Position numbers and translations under genes: made by a program
Shown here: piece after piece, positions 28,758 to 41,912 of the stretch
How the letters are laid out: every line of letters starts with the position of its first letter
How positions within the stretch are numbered: position 1 is the stretch's first letter
Notes under the pieces: model-generated
The model's input: the letters and a program-made list of their open reading frames with translations, nothing else
What the model was told of the DNA's origin: nothing
Databases searched by the model: none
Assembly: GCF_050947335.1 (NCBI RefSeq)
Contig: NW_027473628.1
Coordinates: forward strand, 1 to 64,000
DNA length: 64,000 nt
Direction of reading: 5' to 3'
Source of the DNA: Megachile rotundata
Lineage: Eukaryota > Arthropoda > Insecta > Hymenoptera > Megachilidae

Positions 28758-30461
28758 TAATAATATGAGTTAGATTGATAATAGTAAATGTAATAAGTAT
28801 AGTGAATGTCGTTCTATCGATCATATCAGCATAATATGGGTAATAATATGAGTTGGATTGATAATAATAAGAGTAATGAGTATAGTAATTGTAGTTCTAT
28901 CGATCATATAAGCATAATATGGCTAATAATATGTGTAAGATTCATAATAATAAGAGTAATAAGTAGAGTAATTGTCGTTCTATCGATCATATATGCATAA
29001 TATGGTTAATAATATGAGTTAGATTGATAATAGTGAGTGTAATAAGTATAGTGAATGTCGTTCTATCGATCATATCAGCATAATATGGCTAATAATATGA
29101 GTTAGATTCATAATAATAAGAGTAATAAGTAGAGTAATTGTCGTTCTATCGATCATATCTGCATAATATGGTTAATAATATGAGTTAGATTGACAACAAT
29201 AAGAGAAATGAGTATAGTAGTTGTCGTACTATCGATCATATAAGCATAATATGGCTTATAATGTGAGTTAGATTGATAATAGTGAGTGCAATAAATATAG
29301 TAATTGTCGTTCTATCGCTCATATAAACACAATATGGCTAATAATATGAGTTAGATTGATAATAATAAGAGTAATAAGTATAGTAATTGTCGTTCTATCG
29401 ATCATATAAGCATAATAGGGCTAATAATATGAGTTAGATTGATAATAATAAGAGTAATAAGTATAGTAATTGTCGTTCTATCGATCATATCTGCATAATA
29501 TGGTTAATAATATGAGTTAGATTGATAATATTATGAGTAATAAGTATAGTAATTGTCGTTATATCGATCATATAACCATAATATGGCTAATAGCATGAGT
29601 TAGATTGATAATAATAAGAGTAATGAGTATAGTAATTGTCGTTCTATCTATCATATCTGCATAATATGGGTAATAATATGAGTTAGATTCATAATAATAA
29701 GAGTAATAAGTACAGTAATTGTCGTTCTATCGATCATATAAGCATAATATGGCTAATAATGTGAGTTAGATTTATAATAATAAGAGTAATAAGTATAGTA
29801 ATTGTCGTTCTATCGATCATATAAGCACAATATGGCTAATAATATGAGTTAGATTGATAATAATAAGAGTAATAAGTATAGTAATTGTCGTTCTATCGAT
29901 CATATCTGCATAATATGGTTAATAATATGAGTTAGATTGATAATATTATGAGTAATAAGTATAGTAATTGTCGTTATATCGATCATATAACCATAATATG
30001 GCTAATAGCATGAGTTAGATTGATAATAATAAGAGTAATGAGTATAGTAATTGTCGTTCTATCGATCATATCTGCATAATATGGTTAATAATATGAGTTA
30101 GATTGATAATAGTGAGTGTAATAAATATAGTAATTGTCGTTCTATCGCTCTTATAAGCACAATATGGTTAATAATATGAGTTAGATTGATAATAATAAGA
30201 GTGATAAGTATAGTAGTTGTCGTTCTATCGATCATATATGCATAATATGGTTAATAATATGAGTTAGATTGATAATAGTAAATGTAATAAGTATAGTGAA
30301 TGTCGTTCTATCGATCATATCAGCATAATATGGGTAATAATATGAGTTGGATTGATAATAATAAGAGTAATGAGTATAGTAATTGTAGTTCTATCGATCA
30401 TATAAGCATAATATGGCTAATAATATGAGTAAGATTCATAATAATAAGAGTAATAAGTATA
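28758..30461 (+). repeat. Inserted 48-monomer-offset segment within the 14-monomer domain
   Basis: From about 28845 the sequence follows 24861 onward at an offset of 3984 bp (48 x 83), including GACAACAATAAGAGAAATG then GTAGTTGTCGTACTATCG (25233, copy 29217) and GCATAATAGGG (25399, copy 29383). Near 30134 it skips three monomers relative to 26.15-26.39 kb and rejoins at the CTCTTATAAGC monomer (26395, copy 30130). The segment separates two runs of the 14-monomer HOR, so a block already containing both structures was probably duplicated. Confidence 0.82.
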
Positions 30462-30627
30462 GTAATTGTCGTTCTATCGATCATTTAAGCATTATATGGG
30501 GAATAATATGAGTTGGGTTGATAAAAATAAGAATAATAAGTATAGTAATTGTCGTTCTATCGATCATATAAGCATAATATGGCTAATAATATGAGTTAGG
30601 TTGATAATAACAAGAGTAATGAGTATA
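30462..30627 (+). repeat. Example of the two-monomer GGGG / GGGTTGAT module
   Basis: The first monomer has CATTTAAGCATTATATGGGG, GAGTTGGGTTGATAAAAATAAG and the tail AATAATAAG. The next is an ordinary head with a TTAGGTTGATAATAACAAG tail. This pair anchors the 14-monomer HOR. Versions of the first monomer occur near 0.92, 4.49, 9.47 and 13.61 kb, in every 14-monomer unit, and, with TATGGCG instead of TATGGGG, in every right-end HOR. It is therefore a lineage marker shared by all domains except 14.3-26.6 and 34.1-41.9 kb. Confidence 0.75.
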
Positions 30628-33600
30628 GTAATTGTCGTTCTATCTATCATATCTGCATAATATGGGTAATAATATGAGTTAGATTCATAATAATAAGAGT
30701 AATAAGTACAGTAATTGTCGTTCTATCGATCATATAAGCATAATATGGCTAATAATATGAGTTAGGTTGATAATAACAAGAGTAATGAGTATAGTAATTG
30801 TCGTTCTATCTATCATATCTGCATAATATGGGTAATAATATGAGTTAGATTCATAATAATAAGAGTAATAAGTACAGTAATTGTCGTTCTATCGATCATA
30901 TAAGCATAATATGGCTAATAATGTGAGTTAGATTTATAATAATAAGAGTAATAAGTATAGTAATTGTCGTTCTATCGATCATATAAGCACAATATGGCTA
31001 ATAATATGAGTTAGATTGATAATAATAAGAGTAATAAGTATAGTAATTGTCGTTCTATCGATCATATCTGCATAATATGGTTAATAATATGAGTTAGATT
31101 GATAATATTATGAGTAATAAGTATAGTAATTGTCGTTATATCGATCATATAACCATAATATGGCTAATAGCATGAGTTAGATTGATAATAATAAGAGTAA
31201 TGAGTATAGTAATTGTCGTTCTATCGATCATATCTGCATAATATGGTTAATAATATGAGTTAGATTGATAATAGTGAGTGTAATAAATATAGTAATTGTC
31301 GTTCTATCGCTCTTATATGCACAATATGGTTAATAATATGAGTTAGATTGATAATAATAAGAGTGATAAGTATAGTAGTTGTCGTTCTATCGATCATATA
31401 TGCATAATATGGTTAATAATATGAGTTAGATTGATAATAGTAAATGTAATAAGTATAGTGAATGTCGTTCTATCGATCATATCAGCATAATATGGGTAAT
31501 AATATGAGTTGGATTGATAATAATAAGAGTAATGAGTATAGTAATTGTAGTTCTATCGATCATATAAGCATAATATGGCTAATAATATGAGTAAGATTCA
31601 TAATAATAAGAGTAATAAGTATAGTAATTGTCGTTCTATCGATCATTTAAGCATTATATGGGGAATAATATGAGTTGGGTTGATAAAAATAAGAATAATA
31701 AGTATAGTAATTGTCGTTCTATCGATCATATAAGCATAATATGGCTAATAATATGAGTTAGGTTGATAATAACAAGAGTAATGAGTATAGTAATTGTCGT
31801 TCTATCTATCATATCTGCATAATATGGGTAATAATATGAGTTAGATTCATAATAATAAGAGTAATAAGTACAGTAATTGTCGTTCTATCGATCATATAAG
31901 CATAATATGGCTAATAATATGAGTTAGGTTGATAATAACAAGAGTAATGAGTATAGTAATTGTCGTTCTATCTATCATATCTGCATAATATGGGTAATAA
32001 TATGAGTTAGATTCATAATAATAAGAGTAATAAGTACAGTAATTGTCGTTCTATCGATCATATAAGCATAATATGGCTAATAATGTGAGTTAGATTTATA
32101 ATAATAAGAGTAATAAGTATAGTAATTGTCGTTCTATCGATCATATAAGCACAATATGGCTAATAATATGAGTTAGATTGATAATAATAAGAGTAATAAG
32201 TATAGTAATTGTCGTTCTATCGATCATATCTGCATAATATGGTTAATAATATGAGTTAGATTGATAATATTATGAGTAATAAGTATAGTAATTGTCGTTA
32301 TATCGATCATATAACCATAATATGGCTAATAGCATGAGTTAGATTGATAATAATAAGAGTAATGAGTATAGTAATTGTCGTTCTATCGATCATATCTGCA
32401 TAATATGGTTAATAATATGAGTTAGATTGATAATAGTGAGTGTAATAAATATAGTAATTGTCGTTCTATCGCTCATATAAGCACAATATGGCTAATAATA
32501 TGAGTTACATTGATAATAATAAGAGTAATAAGTATAGTAATTGTCGTTATATCGATCATATAACCATAATATGGTTAATAATATGAGTTAGATTGATAAT
32601 AGTAAATGTAATAAGTATAGTGAATGTCGTTCTATCGATCATATCAGCATAATATGGGTAATAATATGAGTTGGATTGATAATAATAAGAGTAATGAGTA
32701 TAGTAATTGTAGTTCTATCGATCATATAAGCATAATATGGCTAATAATATGAGTAAGATTCATAATAATAAGAGTAATAAGTATAGTAATTGTCGTTCTA
32801 TCGATCATTTAAGCATTATATGGGGAATAATATGAGTTGGGTTGATAAAAATAAGAATAATAAGTATAGTAATTGTCGTTCTATCGATCATATAAGCATA
32901 ATATGGCTAATAATATGAGTTAGGTTGATAATAACAAGAGTAATGAGTATAGTAATTGTCGTTCTATCTATCATATCTGCATAATATGGGTAATAATATG
33001 AGTTAGATTCATAATAATAAGAGTAATAAGTACAGTAATTGTCGTTCTATCGATCATATAAGCATAATATGGCTAATAATATGAGTTAGGTTGATAATAA
33101 CAAGAGTAATGAGTATAGTAATTGTCGTTCTATCTATCATATCTGCATAATATGGGTAATAATATGAGTTAGATTCATAATAATAAGAGTAATAAGTACA
33201 GTAATTGTCGTTCTATCGATCATATAAGCATAATATGGCTAATAATGTGAGTTAGATTTATAATAATAAGAGTAATAAGTATAGTAATTGTCGTTCTATC
33301 GATCATATAAGCACAATATGGCTAATAATATGAGTTAGATTGATAATAATAAGAGTAATAAGTATAGTAATTGTCGTTCTATCGATCATATCTGCATAAT
33401 ATGGTTAATAATATGAGTTAGATTGATAATATTATGAGTAATAAGTATAGTAATTGTCGTTATATCAATCATATAACCATAATATGGCTAATAGCATGAG
33501 TTAGATTGATAATAATAAGAGTAATGAGTATAGTAATTGTCGTTCTATCGATCATATCTGCATAATATGGTTAATAATATGAGTTAGATTGATAATAGTG

Positions 33601-34090
33601 AGTGTAATAAATATAGTAATTGTCGTTCTATCGCTCTTATATGCACAATATGGTTAATAATATGAGTTAGATTGATAATAATAAGAGTGATAAGTATAGT
33701 AGTTGTCGTTCTATCGATCATATATGCATAATATGGTTAATAATATGAGTTAGATTGATAATAGTAAATGTAATAAGTATAGTGAATGTCGTTCTATCGA
33801 TCATATCAGCATAATATGGGTAATAATATGAGTTGGATTGATAATAATAAGAGTAATGAGTATAGTAATTGTAGTTCTATCGATCATATAAGCATAATAT
33901 GGCTAATAATATGAGTAAGATTCATAATAATAAGAGTAATAAGTATAGTAATTGTCGTTCTATCGATCATTTAAGCATTATATGGGGAATAATATGAGTT
34001 GGGTTGATAAAAATAAGAATAATAAGTATAGTAATTGTCGTTCTATCGATCATATAAGCATAATATGGCTAATAATATGAGTTAGGTTGA
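30462..34090 (+). repeat. 14-monomer (1162-bp) HOR, second cluster, 3.1 copies
   Basis: The CATTTAAGCATTATATGGGG monomer recurs at 30462, 31624, 32786 and 33948, each step exactly 1162 bp. Copies hold the same internal 166-bp two-monomer duplication. The unit from 31624 is chimeric. At 32454 it carries CTCATATAAGCAC and TTACATTGATAA where the others have CTCTTATATGC (31292, 33616), then TTATATCGAT and a join near 32576 to the AGTAAATG monomer. The fourth copy ends near 34.09 kb, where AACAAGAGTAATAAG is followed by GTAAATGTCGTGC. Confidence 0.9.
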
Positions 34091-34362
34091 TAATAACAAG
34101 AGTAATAAGTATAGTAAATGTCGTGCTATCGATCATATCTGCATAATATGGTTAATAATATGAGTTAGATGGATAATAGTGAGTGTAATAAGTATAGTCA
34201 TTGTCGTTCTGTCGACCATATTAGCATAATATGGTTAATAAAATGAGTTAGATTGATAATAATAAGAGTAATAAGTATAGTATTTGTCGTTCTATCGATC
34301 ATATAAGCATATTATGGCTAATAATACGAGTTAGATTGATAATAATAAGAGTAATGAGTATA
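34091..34362 (+). repeat. Short bridge with the fifth GTCGAC monomer
   Basis: About three monomers that follow the order of 13.78-14.02 and 20.59-20.83 kb: GTAAATGTCGTGC, GATGGATAATAGTGAG, GTTCTGTCGACC (34211) and AATAAAATGAG. Private changes are TAGTCATTG near 34197 and GCATATTATGG near 34308. Nothing other than satellite is visible. Confidence 0.8.
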
Positions 34363-37300
34363 GTAATTGTAGTTCTATCGATCATTTAAGCATAATATGG
34401 CTAATAATATGAGTTAGATTGATAATAATAAGAGCAATGAGTATAGTGATTGTAGTTCTATCGATCATATCTGCATAATATGGTTAATAATATGAGTTAG
34501 ATTGATAATAATAAGAGTAATAAGTATAGTAATTGTCGTTATATCGATCATATAACCATAATATTGCTAAGAGCATGAGTTAGATTGATAATAATAAGAG
34601 TAATGAGTATAGTAATTGTCGTTCTATCGATCATATCTGCATAATATGGTTAATAATATGAGTTTGATTGATAATAGTGAGTGTAATAAATATAGTAATT
34701 GTCGTTCTATCGCTCATATAAGCACAATATGGCTAATAATATGAGTTAGATTGATAATAATAAGAGTAATAAGTATAGTAATTGTCGTTCTATCGATCAT
34801 ATAAGCATAATATGGCTAATAATATGAGTTACATTGATAATAATAAGTGTAATAAGTATAGTAATTGTCGTTCTATCGATCATAATTGCATAATATGGTT
34901 AATAATATGAATTAGATTGATAATAATAAGAGAAATGAGTATAGTAATTGTCGTACTATCGATCAGATAAGCATAACATGGCTAATAATATGAGTCAGAT
35001 TGATAATAACAAGTGTAATAAGTATAGTAATTGTCGTTCTATCGATCATACCTGCATAATATGGTTAATAATATGAGTTAGATTGATAACAATAAGAGTA
35101 ATGAGTATAGTAATTGTCGTACTATCGATCATATAAGCATAATATGGCTTATAATGTGAGTTAGATTGATAATAATAAGTGTAATAAGTATAGTAATTGT
35201 CGTTCTATCGATCATATCTGCATAATATGGTTAATAATATGAGTTAGATTGATAATAGTGAGTGTAATAAATATAGTAATTGTCGTTCTATCGCTCATAT
35301 AAGCACAATATGGCTAATAATATGAGTTAGATTGATAATAATAAGAGTAATAAGTATAGTAATTGTCGTTCTATCGATCATATAAGCATAATATGGCTAA
35401 TAATATGAGTTAGATTGATAATAATAAGTGTAATAAGTATAGTAATTGTCGTTCTATCGATCATAATTGCATAATATGGTTAATAATATGAATTAGATTG
35501 ATAATAATAAGAGAAATGAGTATAGTAATTGTCGCACTATCGATCAGATAAGCATAACATGGCTAATAATATGAGTCAGATTGATAATAATAAGTGTAAT
35601 AAGTATAGTAATTGTCGTTCTATCGATCATACCTGCATAATATGGTTAATAATATGAGTTAGATTGATAACAATAAGAGTAATGAGTATAGTAATTGTCG
35701 TACTATCGATCATATAAGCATAATATGGTTTATAATGTGAGTTAGATTGATAATAGTGAGTGCAATAAATATAGTAATTGTCGTTCTATCGCTCATATAA
35801 GCACAATATGGCTAATAATATGAGTTAGATTGATAATAATAAGAGTAATAAGTATAGTAATTGTCGTTCTATCGATCATATAAGCATAATATGGCGAATA
35901 ATATGAGTTAGATTGATAATAATAAGAGTAATAAGTATAGTAATTGTCTTTCTATCGATCATTTAAGCATAATATGGCTAATAATATGAGTCAGATTGAT
36001 AATAATAACAGTAATAAGTATAGTAATTGTCGTTCTATCGATAATATAAGCATAATATGGCTAATAATATGAGTTAGATTGATAATAATAAGAGTAATGA
36101 GTATAGTAATTGTAGTTCTATCGATCATTTAAGCATAATATGGCTAATAATACGAGTTAGATTGATAATAATAAGAGTAATGAGCATAGTGATTGTAGTT
36201 CTATCGATCATATCTGCATAATATGGTTAATAATATGAGTTAGATTGATAATAATAAGAGTAATAAGTATAGTATTTGTCGTTCTATCGATCATATAAGC
36301 ATAATATGGCTAATAATATGAGTTAGATTGATAATAATACGAGTAATAAGTATAGTAATTGTCGTTCTATCGATCATTTAAGCATAATATGGCTAATAAT
36401 ATGAGTCAGATTGATAATAATAACAGTAATAAGTATAGTATTTGTCGTTCTATCGATAATATAAGCATAATATGCCTAATAATATGAGTTAGATTGATAA
36501 TACTAAGAGTAGTGAGTATAGTAATTCTCGTTCTATCGATCATATAAGCATAATATGGCTAATAATATGAGTTAGATTGATAATAATAAGAGTAATAAGT
36601 ATAGTAATTGTCGTTCTATCGATCATTTAAGCATAATATGGCTAATAATATGAGTTAGATTGATAATAATAACAGTAATAAGTATAGTAATTGTCGTTCT
36701 ATCGATAATATAAGCATAATATGGCTAATAATATGAGTTAGATTGATAATAATAAGAGTAATGAGTATAGTAATTGTAGTTCTATCGATCATTTAAGCAT
36801 AATATGGCTAATAATATGAGTTAGATTAATAATAATAAGAGTAATGGGAATAGTGATTGTAGTTCTATCGATCATATCTGCATAATATGGTTAATAATAT
36901 GAGTTAGATTGATAATAATAAGAGTAATAAGTATAGTATTTGTCGTTCTATCGATCATATAAGCATAATATGGCTAATAATATGAGTCAGATTGATAATA
37001 ATAACAGTAATAAGTATAGTAATTGTCGTTCTATCGATAATATAAGCATAATATGGCTAATAATATGAGTTAGATTGATAATAATAAGAGTAATAAGTAT
37101 AGTAATTGTCGTTATATCGATCATATAACCATAATATGGCTAATAGCATGAGTTAGATTGATAATAATAAGAGTAATGAGTATAGTAATTGTCGTTCTAT
37201 CGATCATATCTGCATAATATGGTTAATAATATGAGTTAGATTGATAATAGTGAGTGTAATAAGTATAGTAATTGTCGTTCTGTCGATCATTTAAGCATAA

Positions 37301-38013
37301 TATGGCTAATAATATGAGTCAGATTGATAATAATAACAGTAATAAGTATAGTAATTGTCGTTCTATCGATAATATAAGCATAATATGGCTAATAATATGA
37401 GTTAGATTGATAATAATAACAGTAATAAGTATAGTAATTGTCGTTCTATCGATAATATAAGCATAATATGGCTAATAATATGAGTTAGATTGATAATAAT
37501 AAGAGTAATGAGTATAGTAATTGTAGTTCTATCGATCATTTAAGCATAATATGGCTAATAATACGAGTTAGATTGATAATAATAAGAGTAATGAGCATAG
37601 TGATTGTAGTTCTATCGATCATATCTGCATAATATGGTTAATAATATGAGTTAGATTGATAATAATAAGAGTAATAAGTATAGTATTTGTCGTTCTATCG
37701 ATCATATAAGCATAATATGGCGAATAATATGAGTTAGATTGATAATATAAGAGTAATAAGTATAGTAATTGTCTTTCTATCGATCATTTAAGCATAATAT
37801 GGCTAATAATATGAGTCAGATTGATAATAATAACAGTAATAAGTATAGTAATTGTCGTTCTATCGATCATATCTGCATAATATGGTTAATAATATGAGTT
37901 AGATTTATAATAGTGAGTGTAATAAGTATAGTGAATGTCGTTCTATCGATCATATCAGCATAATGTGGGGTATAATATGAGTTAGATTGATAATAATAAG
38001 AGTAATGAGTATA
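34363..38013 (+). repeat. 44-monomer tandem duplication, first copy
   Basis: The block is 3651 nt, which is 44 x 83 less one base. It is followed directly by a near-identical second copy. Shared rare variants include GCATAATATTGC (near 34557 and 38206), GAGTTTGATTGATAATAG, GTCGCACTATCG, ATGGGAATAGTGATTG and ATATGCCTAATAATATG. Towards its right end, 37765-38013, the order departs from the end of the second copy, which has extra monomers before the shared TTTATAATAGTGAG unit at 37848 / 41913. The missing base lies in the 82-bp monomer at 37683-37764. Confidence 0.9.
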
Positions 38014-38094
38014 GTAATTGTAGTTCTATCGATCATTTAAGCATAATATGGCTAATACATATGAGTTAGATTGATAATAAGAGCAATGAGTATA
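37683..38094 (+). repeat. Indel cluster with 82-bp and 81-bp monomers
   Basis: Four departures from the strict register or sequence fall within about 350 bp. The monomer at 37683-37764 is 82 bp, reading GATAATATAAGAG for GATAATAATAAGAG. Near 37967 the text is GTGGGGTATAATATG for GTGGGTAATAATATG. The monomer at 38014-38094 is 81 bp, with an extra C in CTAATACATATGAG and a missing AAT in GATAATAAGAGC. The net effect on phase is -3. The first monomer of the second 44-monomer copy is inside this cluster. Confidence 0.9.
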
Positions 38095-41000
38095 GTGATT
38101 GTAGTTCTATCGATCATATCTGCATAATATGGTTAATAATATGAGTTAGATTGATAATAATAAGAGTAATAAGTATAGTAATTGTCGTTATATCGATCAT
38201 ATAACCATAATATTGCTAAGAGCATGAGTTAGATTGATAATAATAAGAGTAATGAGTATAGTAATTGTCGTTCTATCGATCATATCTGCATAATATGGTT
38301 AATAATATGAGTTTGATTGATAATAGTGAGTGTAATAAATATAGTAATTGTCGTTCTATCGCTCATATAAGCACAATATGGCTAATAATATGAGTTAGAT
38401 TGATAATAATAAGAGTAATAAGTATAGTAATTGTCGTTCTATCGATCATATAAGCATAATATGGCTAATAATATGAGTTACATTGATAATAATAAGTGTA
38501 ATAAGTATAGTAATTGTCGTTCTATCGATCATAATTGCATAATATGGTTAATAATATGAATTAGATTGATAATAATAAGAGAAATGAGTATAGTAATTGT
38601 CGTACTATCGATCAGATAAGCATAACATGGCTAATAATATGAGTCAGATTGATAATAACAAGTGTAATAAGTATAGTAATTGTCGTTCTATCGATCATAC
38701 CTGCATAATATGGTTAATAATATGAGTTAGATTGATAACAATAAGAGTAATGAGTATAGTAATTGTCGTACTATCGATCATATAAGCATAATATGGCTTA
38801 TAATGTGAGTTAGATTGATAATAATAAGTGTAATAAGTATAGTAATTGTCGTTCTATCGATCATATCTGCATAATATGGTTAATAATATGAGTTAGATTG
38901 ATAATAGTGAGTGTAATAAATATAGTAATTGTCGTTCTATCGCTCATATAAGCACAATATGGCTAATAATATGAGTTAGATTGATAATAATAAGAGTAAT
39001 AAGTATAGTAATTGTCGTTCTATCGATCATATAAGCATAATATGGCTAATAATATGAGTTAGATTGATAATAATAAGTGTAATAAGTATAGTAATTGTCG
39101 TTCTATCGATCATAATTGCATAATATGGTTAATAATATGAATTAGATTGATAATAATAAGAGAAATGAGTATAGTAATTGTCGCACTATCGATCAGATAA
39201 GCATAACATGGCTAATAATATGAGTCAGATTGATAATAATAAGTGTAATAAGTATAGTAATTGTCGTTCTATCGATCATACCTGCATAATATGGTTAATA
39301 ATATGAGTTAGATTGATAACAATAAGAGTAATGAGTATAGTAATTGTCGTACTATCGATCATATAAGCATAATATGGTTTATAATGTGAGTTAGATTGAT
39401 AATAGTGAGTGCAATAAATATAGTAATTGTCGTTCTATCGCTCATATAAGCACAATATGGCTAATAATATGAGTTAGATTGATAATAATAAGAGTAATAA
39501 GTATAGTAATTGTCGTTCTATCGATCATATAAGCATAATATGGCGAATAATATGAGTTAGATTGATAATAATAAGAGTAATAAGTATAGTAATTGTCTTT
39601 CTATCGATCATTTAAGCATAATATGGCTAATAATATGAGTCAGATTGATAATAATAACAGTAATAAGTATAGTAATTGTCGTTCTATCGATAATATAAGC
39701 ATAATATGGCTAATAATATGAGTTAGATTGATAATAATAAGAGTAATGAGTATAGTAATTGTAGTTCTATCGATCATTTAAGCATAATATGGCTAATAAT
39801 ACGAGTTAGATTGATAATAATAAGAGTAATGAGCATAGTGATTGTAGTTCTATCGATCATATCTGCATAATATGGTTAATAATATGAGTTAGATTGATAA
39901 TAATAAGAGTAATAAGTATAGTATTTGTCGTTCTATCGATCATATAAGCATAATATGGCTAATAATATGAGTTAGATTGATAATAATACGAGTAATAAGT
40001 ATAGTAATTGTCGTTCTATCGATCATTTAAGCATAATATGGCTAATAATATGAGTCAGATTGATAATAATAACAGTAATAAGTATAGTATTTGTCGTTCT
40101 ATCGATAATATAAGCATAATATGCCTAATAATATGAGTTAGATTGATAATACTAAGAGTAGTGAGTATAGTAATTCTCGTTCTATCGATCATATAAGCAT
40201 AATATGGCTAATAATATGAGTTAGATTGATAATAATAAGAGTAATAAGTATAGTAATTGTCGTTCTATCGATCATTTAAGCATAATATGGCTAATAATAT
40301 GAGTTAGATTGATAATAATAACAGTAATAAGTATAGTAATTGTCGTTCTATCGATAATATAAGCATAATATGGCTAATAATATGAGTTAGATTGATAATA
40401 ATAAGAGTAATGAGTATAGTAATTGTAGTTCTATCGATCATTTAAGCATAATATGGCTAATAATATGAGTTAGATTAATAATAATAAGAGTAATGGGAAT
40501 AGTGATTGTAGTTCTATCGATCATATCTGCATAATATGGTTAATAATATGAGTTAGATTGATAATAATAAGAGTAATAAGTATAGTATTTGTCGTTCTAT
40601 CGATCATATAAGCATAATATGGCTAATAATATGAGTCAGATTGATAATAATAACAGTAATAAGTATAGTAATTGTCGTTCTATCGATAATATAAGCATAA
40701 TATGGCTAATAATATGAGTTAGATTGATAATAATAAGAGTAATAAGTATAGTAATTGTCGTTATATCGATCATATAACCATAATATGGCTAATAGCATGA
40801 GTTAGATTGATAATAATAAGAGTAATGAGTATAGTAATTGTCGTTCTATCGATCATATCTGCATAATATGGTTAATAATATGAGTTAGATTGATAATAGT
40901 GAGTGTAATAAGTATAGTAATTGTCGTTCTGTCGATCATTTAAGCATAATATGGCTAATAATATGAGTCAGATTGATAATAATAACAGTAATAAGTATAG

Positions 41001-41517
41001 TAATTGTCGTTCTATCGATAATATAAGCATAATATGGCTAATAATATGAGTTAGATTGATAATAATAACAGTAATAAGTATAGTAATTGTCGTTCTATCG
41101 ATAATATAAGCATAATATGGCTAATAATATGAGTTAGATTGATAATAATAAGAGTAATGAGTATAGTAATTGTAGTTCTATCGATCATTTAAGCATAATA
41201 TGGCTAATAATACGAGTTAGATTGATAATAATAAGAGTAATGAGCATAGTGATTGTAGTTCTATCGATCATATCTGCATAATATGGTTAATAATATGAGT
41301 TAGATTGATAATAATAAGAGTAATAAGTATAGTATTTGTCGTTCTATCGATCATATAAGCATAATATGGCGAATAATATGAGTTAGATTGATAATAATAA
41401 GAGTAATAAGTATAGTAATTGTCTTTCTATCGATCATTTAAGCATAATATGGCTAATAATATGAGTCAGATTGATAATAATAACAGTAATAAGTATAGTA
41501 ATTGTCGTTCTATCGAT
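38014..41517 (+). repeat. 44-monomer tandem duplication, second copy
   Basis: Matches 34363-37867 at an offset of 3651 falling to 3649 bp after small indels in its first monomer. Over most of its length I saw almost no substitution between the copies, so this is among the youngest events in the window, if it is real. Like the first copy, it is a mosaic of shorter repeats, including CGATAATATAAGC monomers, AACAGTAATAAG monomers and a pair of GTCGTACTATCG monomers. Identity this high over 3.5 kb can also arise from an assembly error, so the join deserves testing. Confidence 0.9.
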
Positions 41518-41912
41518 AATATAAGCATAATATGGCTAATAATATGAGTTAGATTGATAATAATAAGAGTAATGAGTATAGTAATTGTAGTTCTATCGAT
41601 CATTTAAGCATAATATGGCTAATAATACGAGTTAGATTGATAATAATAAGAGTAATGAGCATAGTGATTGTAGTTCTATCGATCATATCTGCATAATATG
41701 GTTAATAATATGAGTTAGATTAATAATAATAAGAGTAATAAGTATAGTATTTGTCGTTCTATCGATCATATAAGCATAATATGGCTAATAATATGAGTTA
41801 GATTGATAATAATAAGAGTAATAAGTATAGTAATTGTCGTTCTATCGATCATTTAAGCATAATATGGCTAATAATATGAGTCAGATTGATAATAATAACA
41901 GTAATAAGTATA
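41518..41912 (+). repeat. Bridge of ordinary monomers after the 44-monomer pair
   Basis: About five monomers of the CGATAATATAAGC, CATTTAAGC, TGAGCATAGTGATTG, GTATTTGTCG and CATTTAAGC types. They resemble the order at 36.0-36.4 kb and have no match at the end of the first 44-monomer copy. One private change is TTAGATTAATAATAATAAG near 41717. I see nothing else in this stretch. Confidence 0.75.

Noticed and set aside
28806..29000. 64-codon open reading frame with an ATG start
   Set aside because: A copy of the 24.8-kb ORF at 3984 bp. Similarity between the predicted peptides reflects DNA duplication, not protein conservation.
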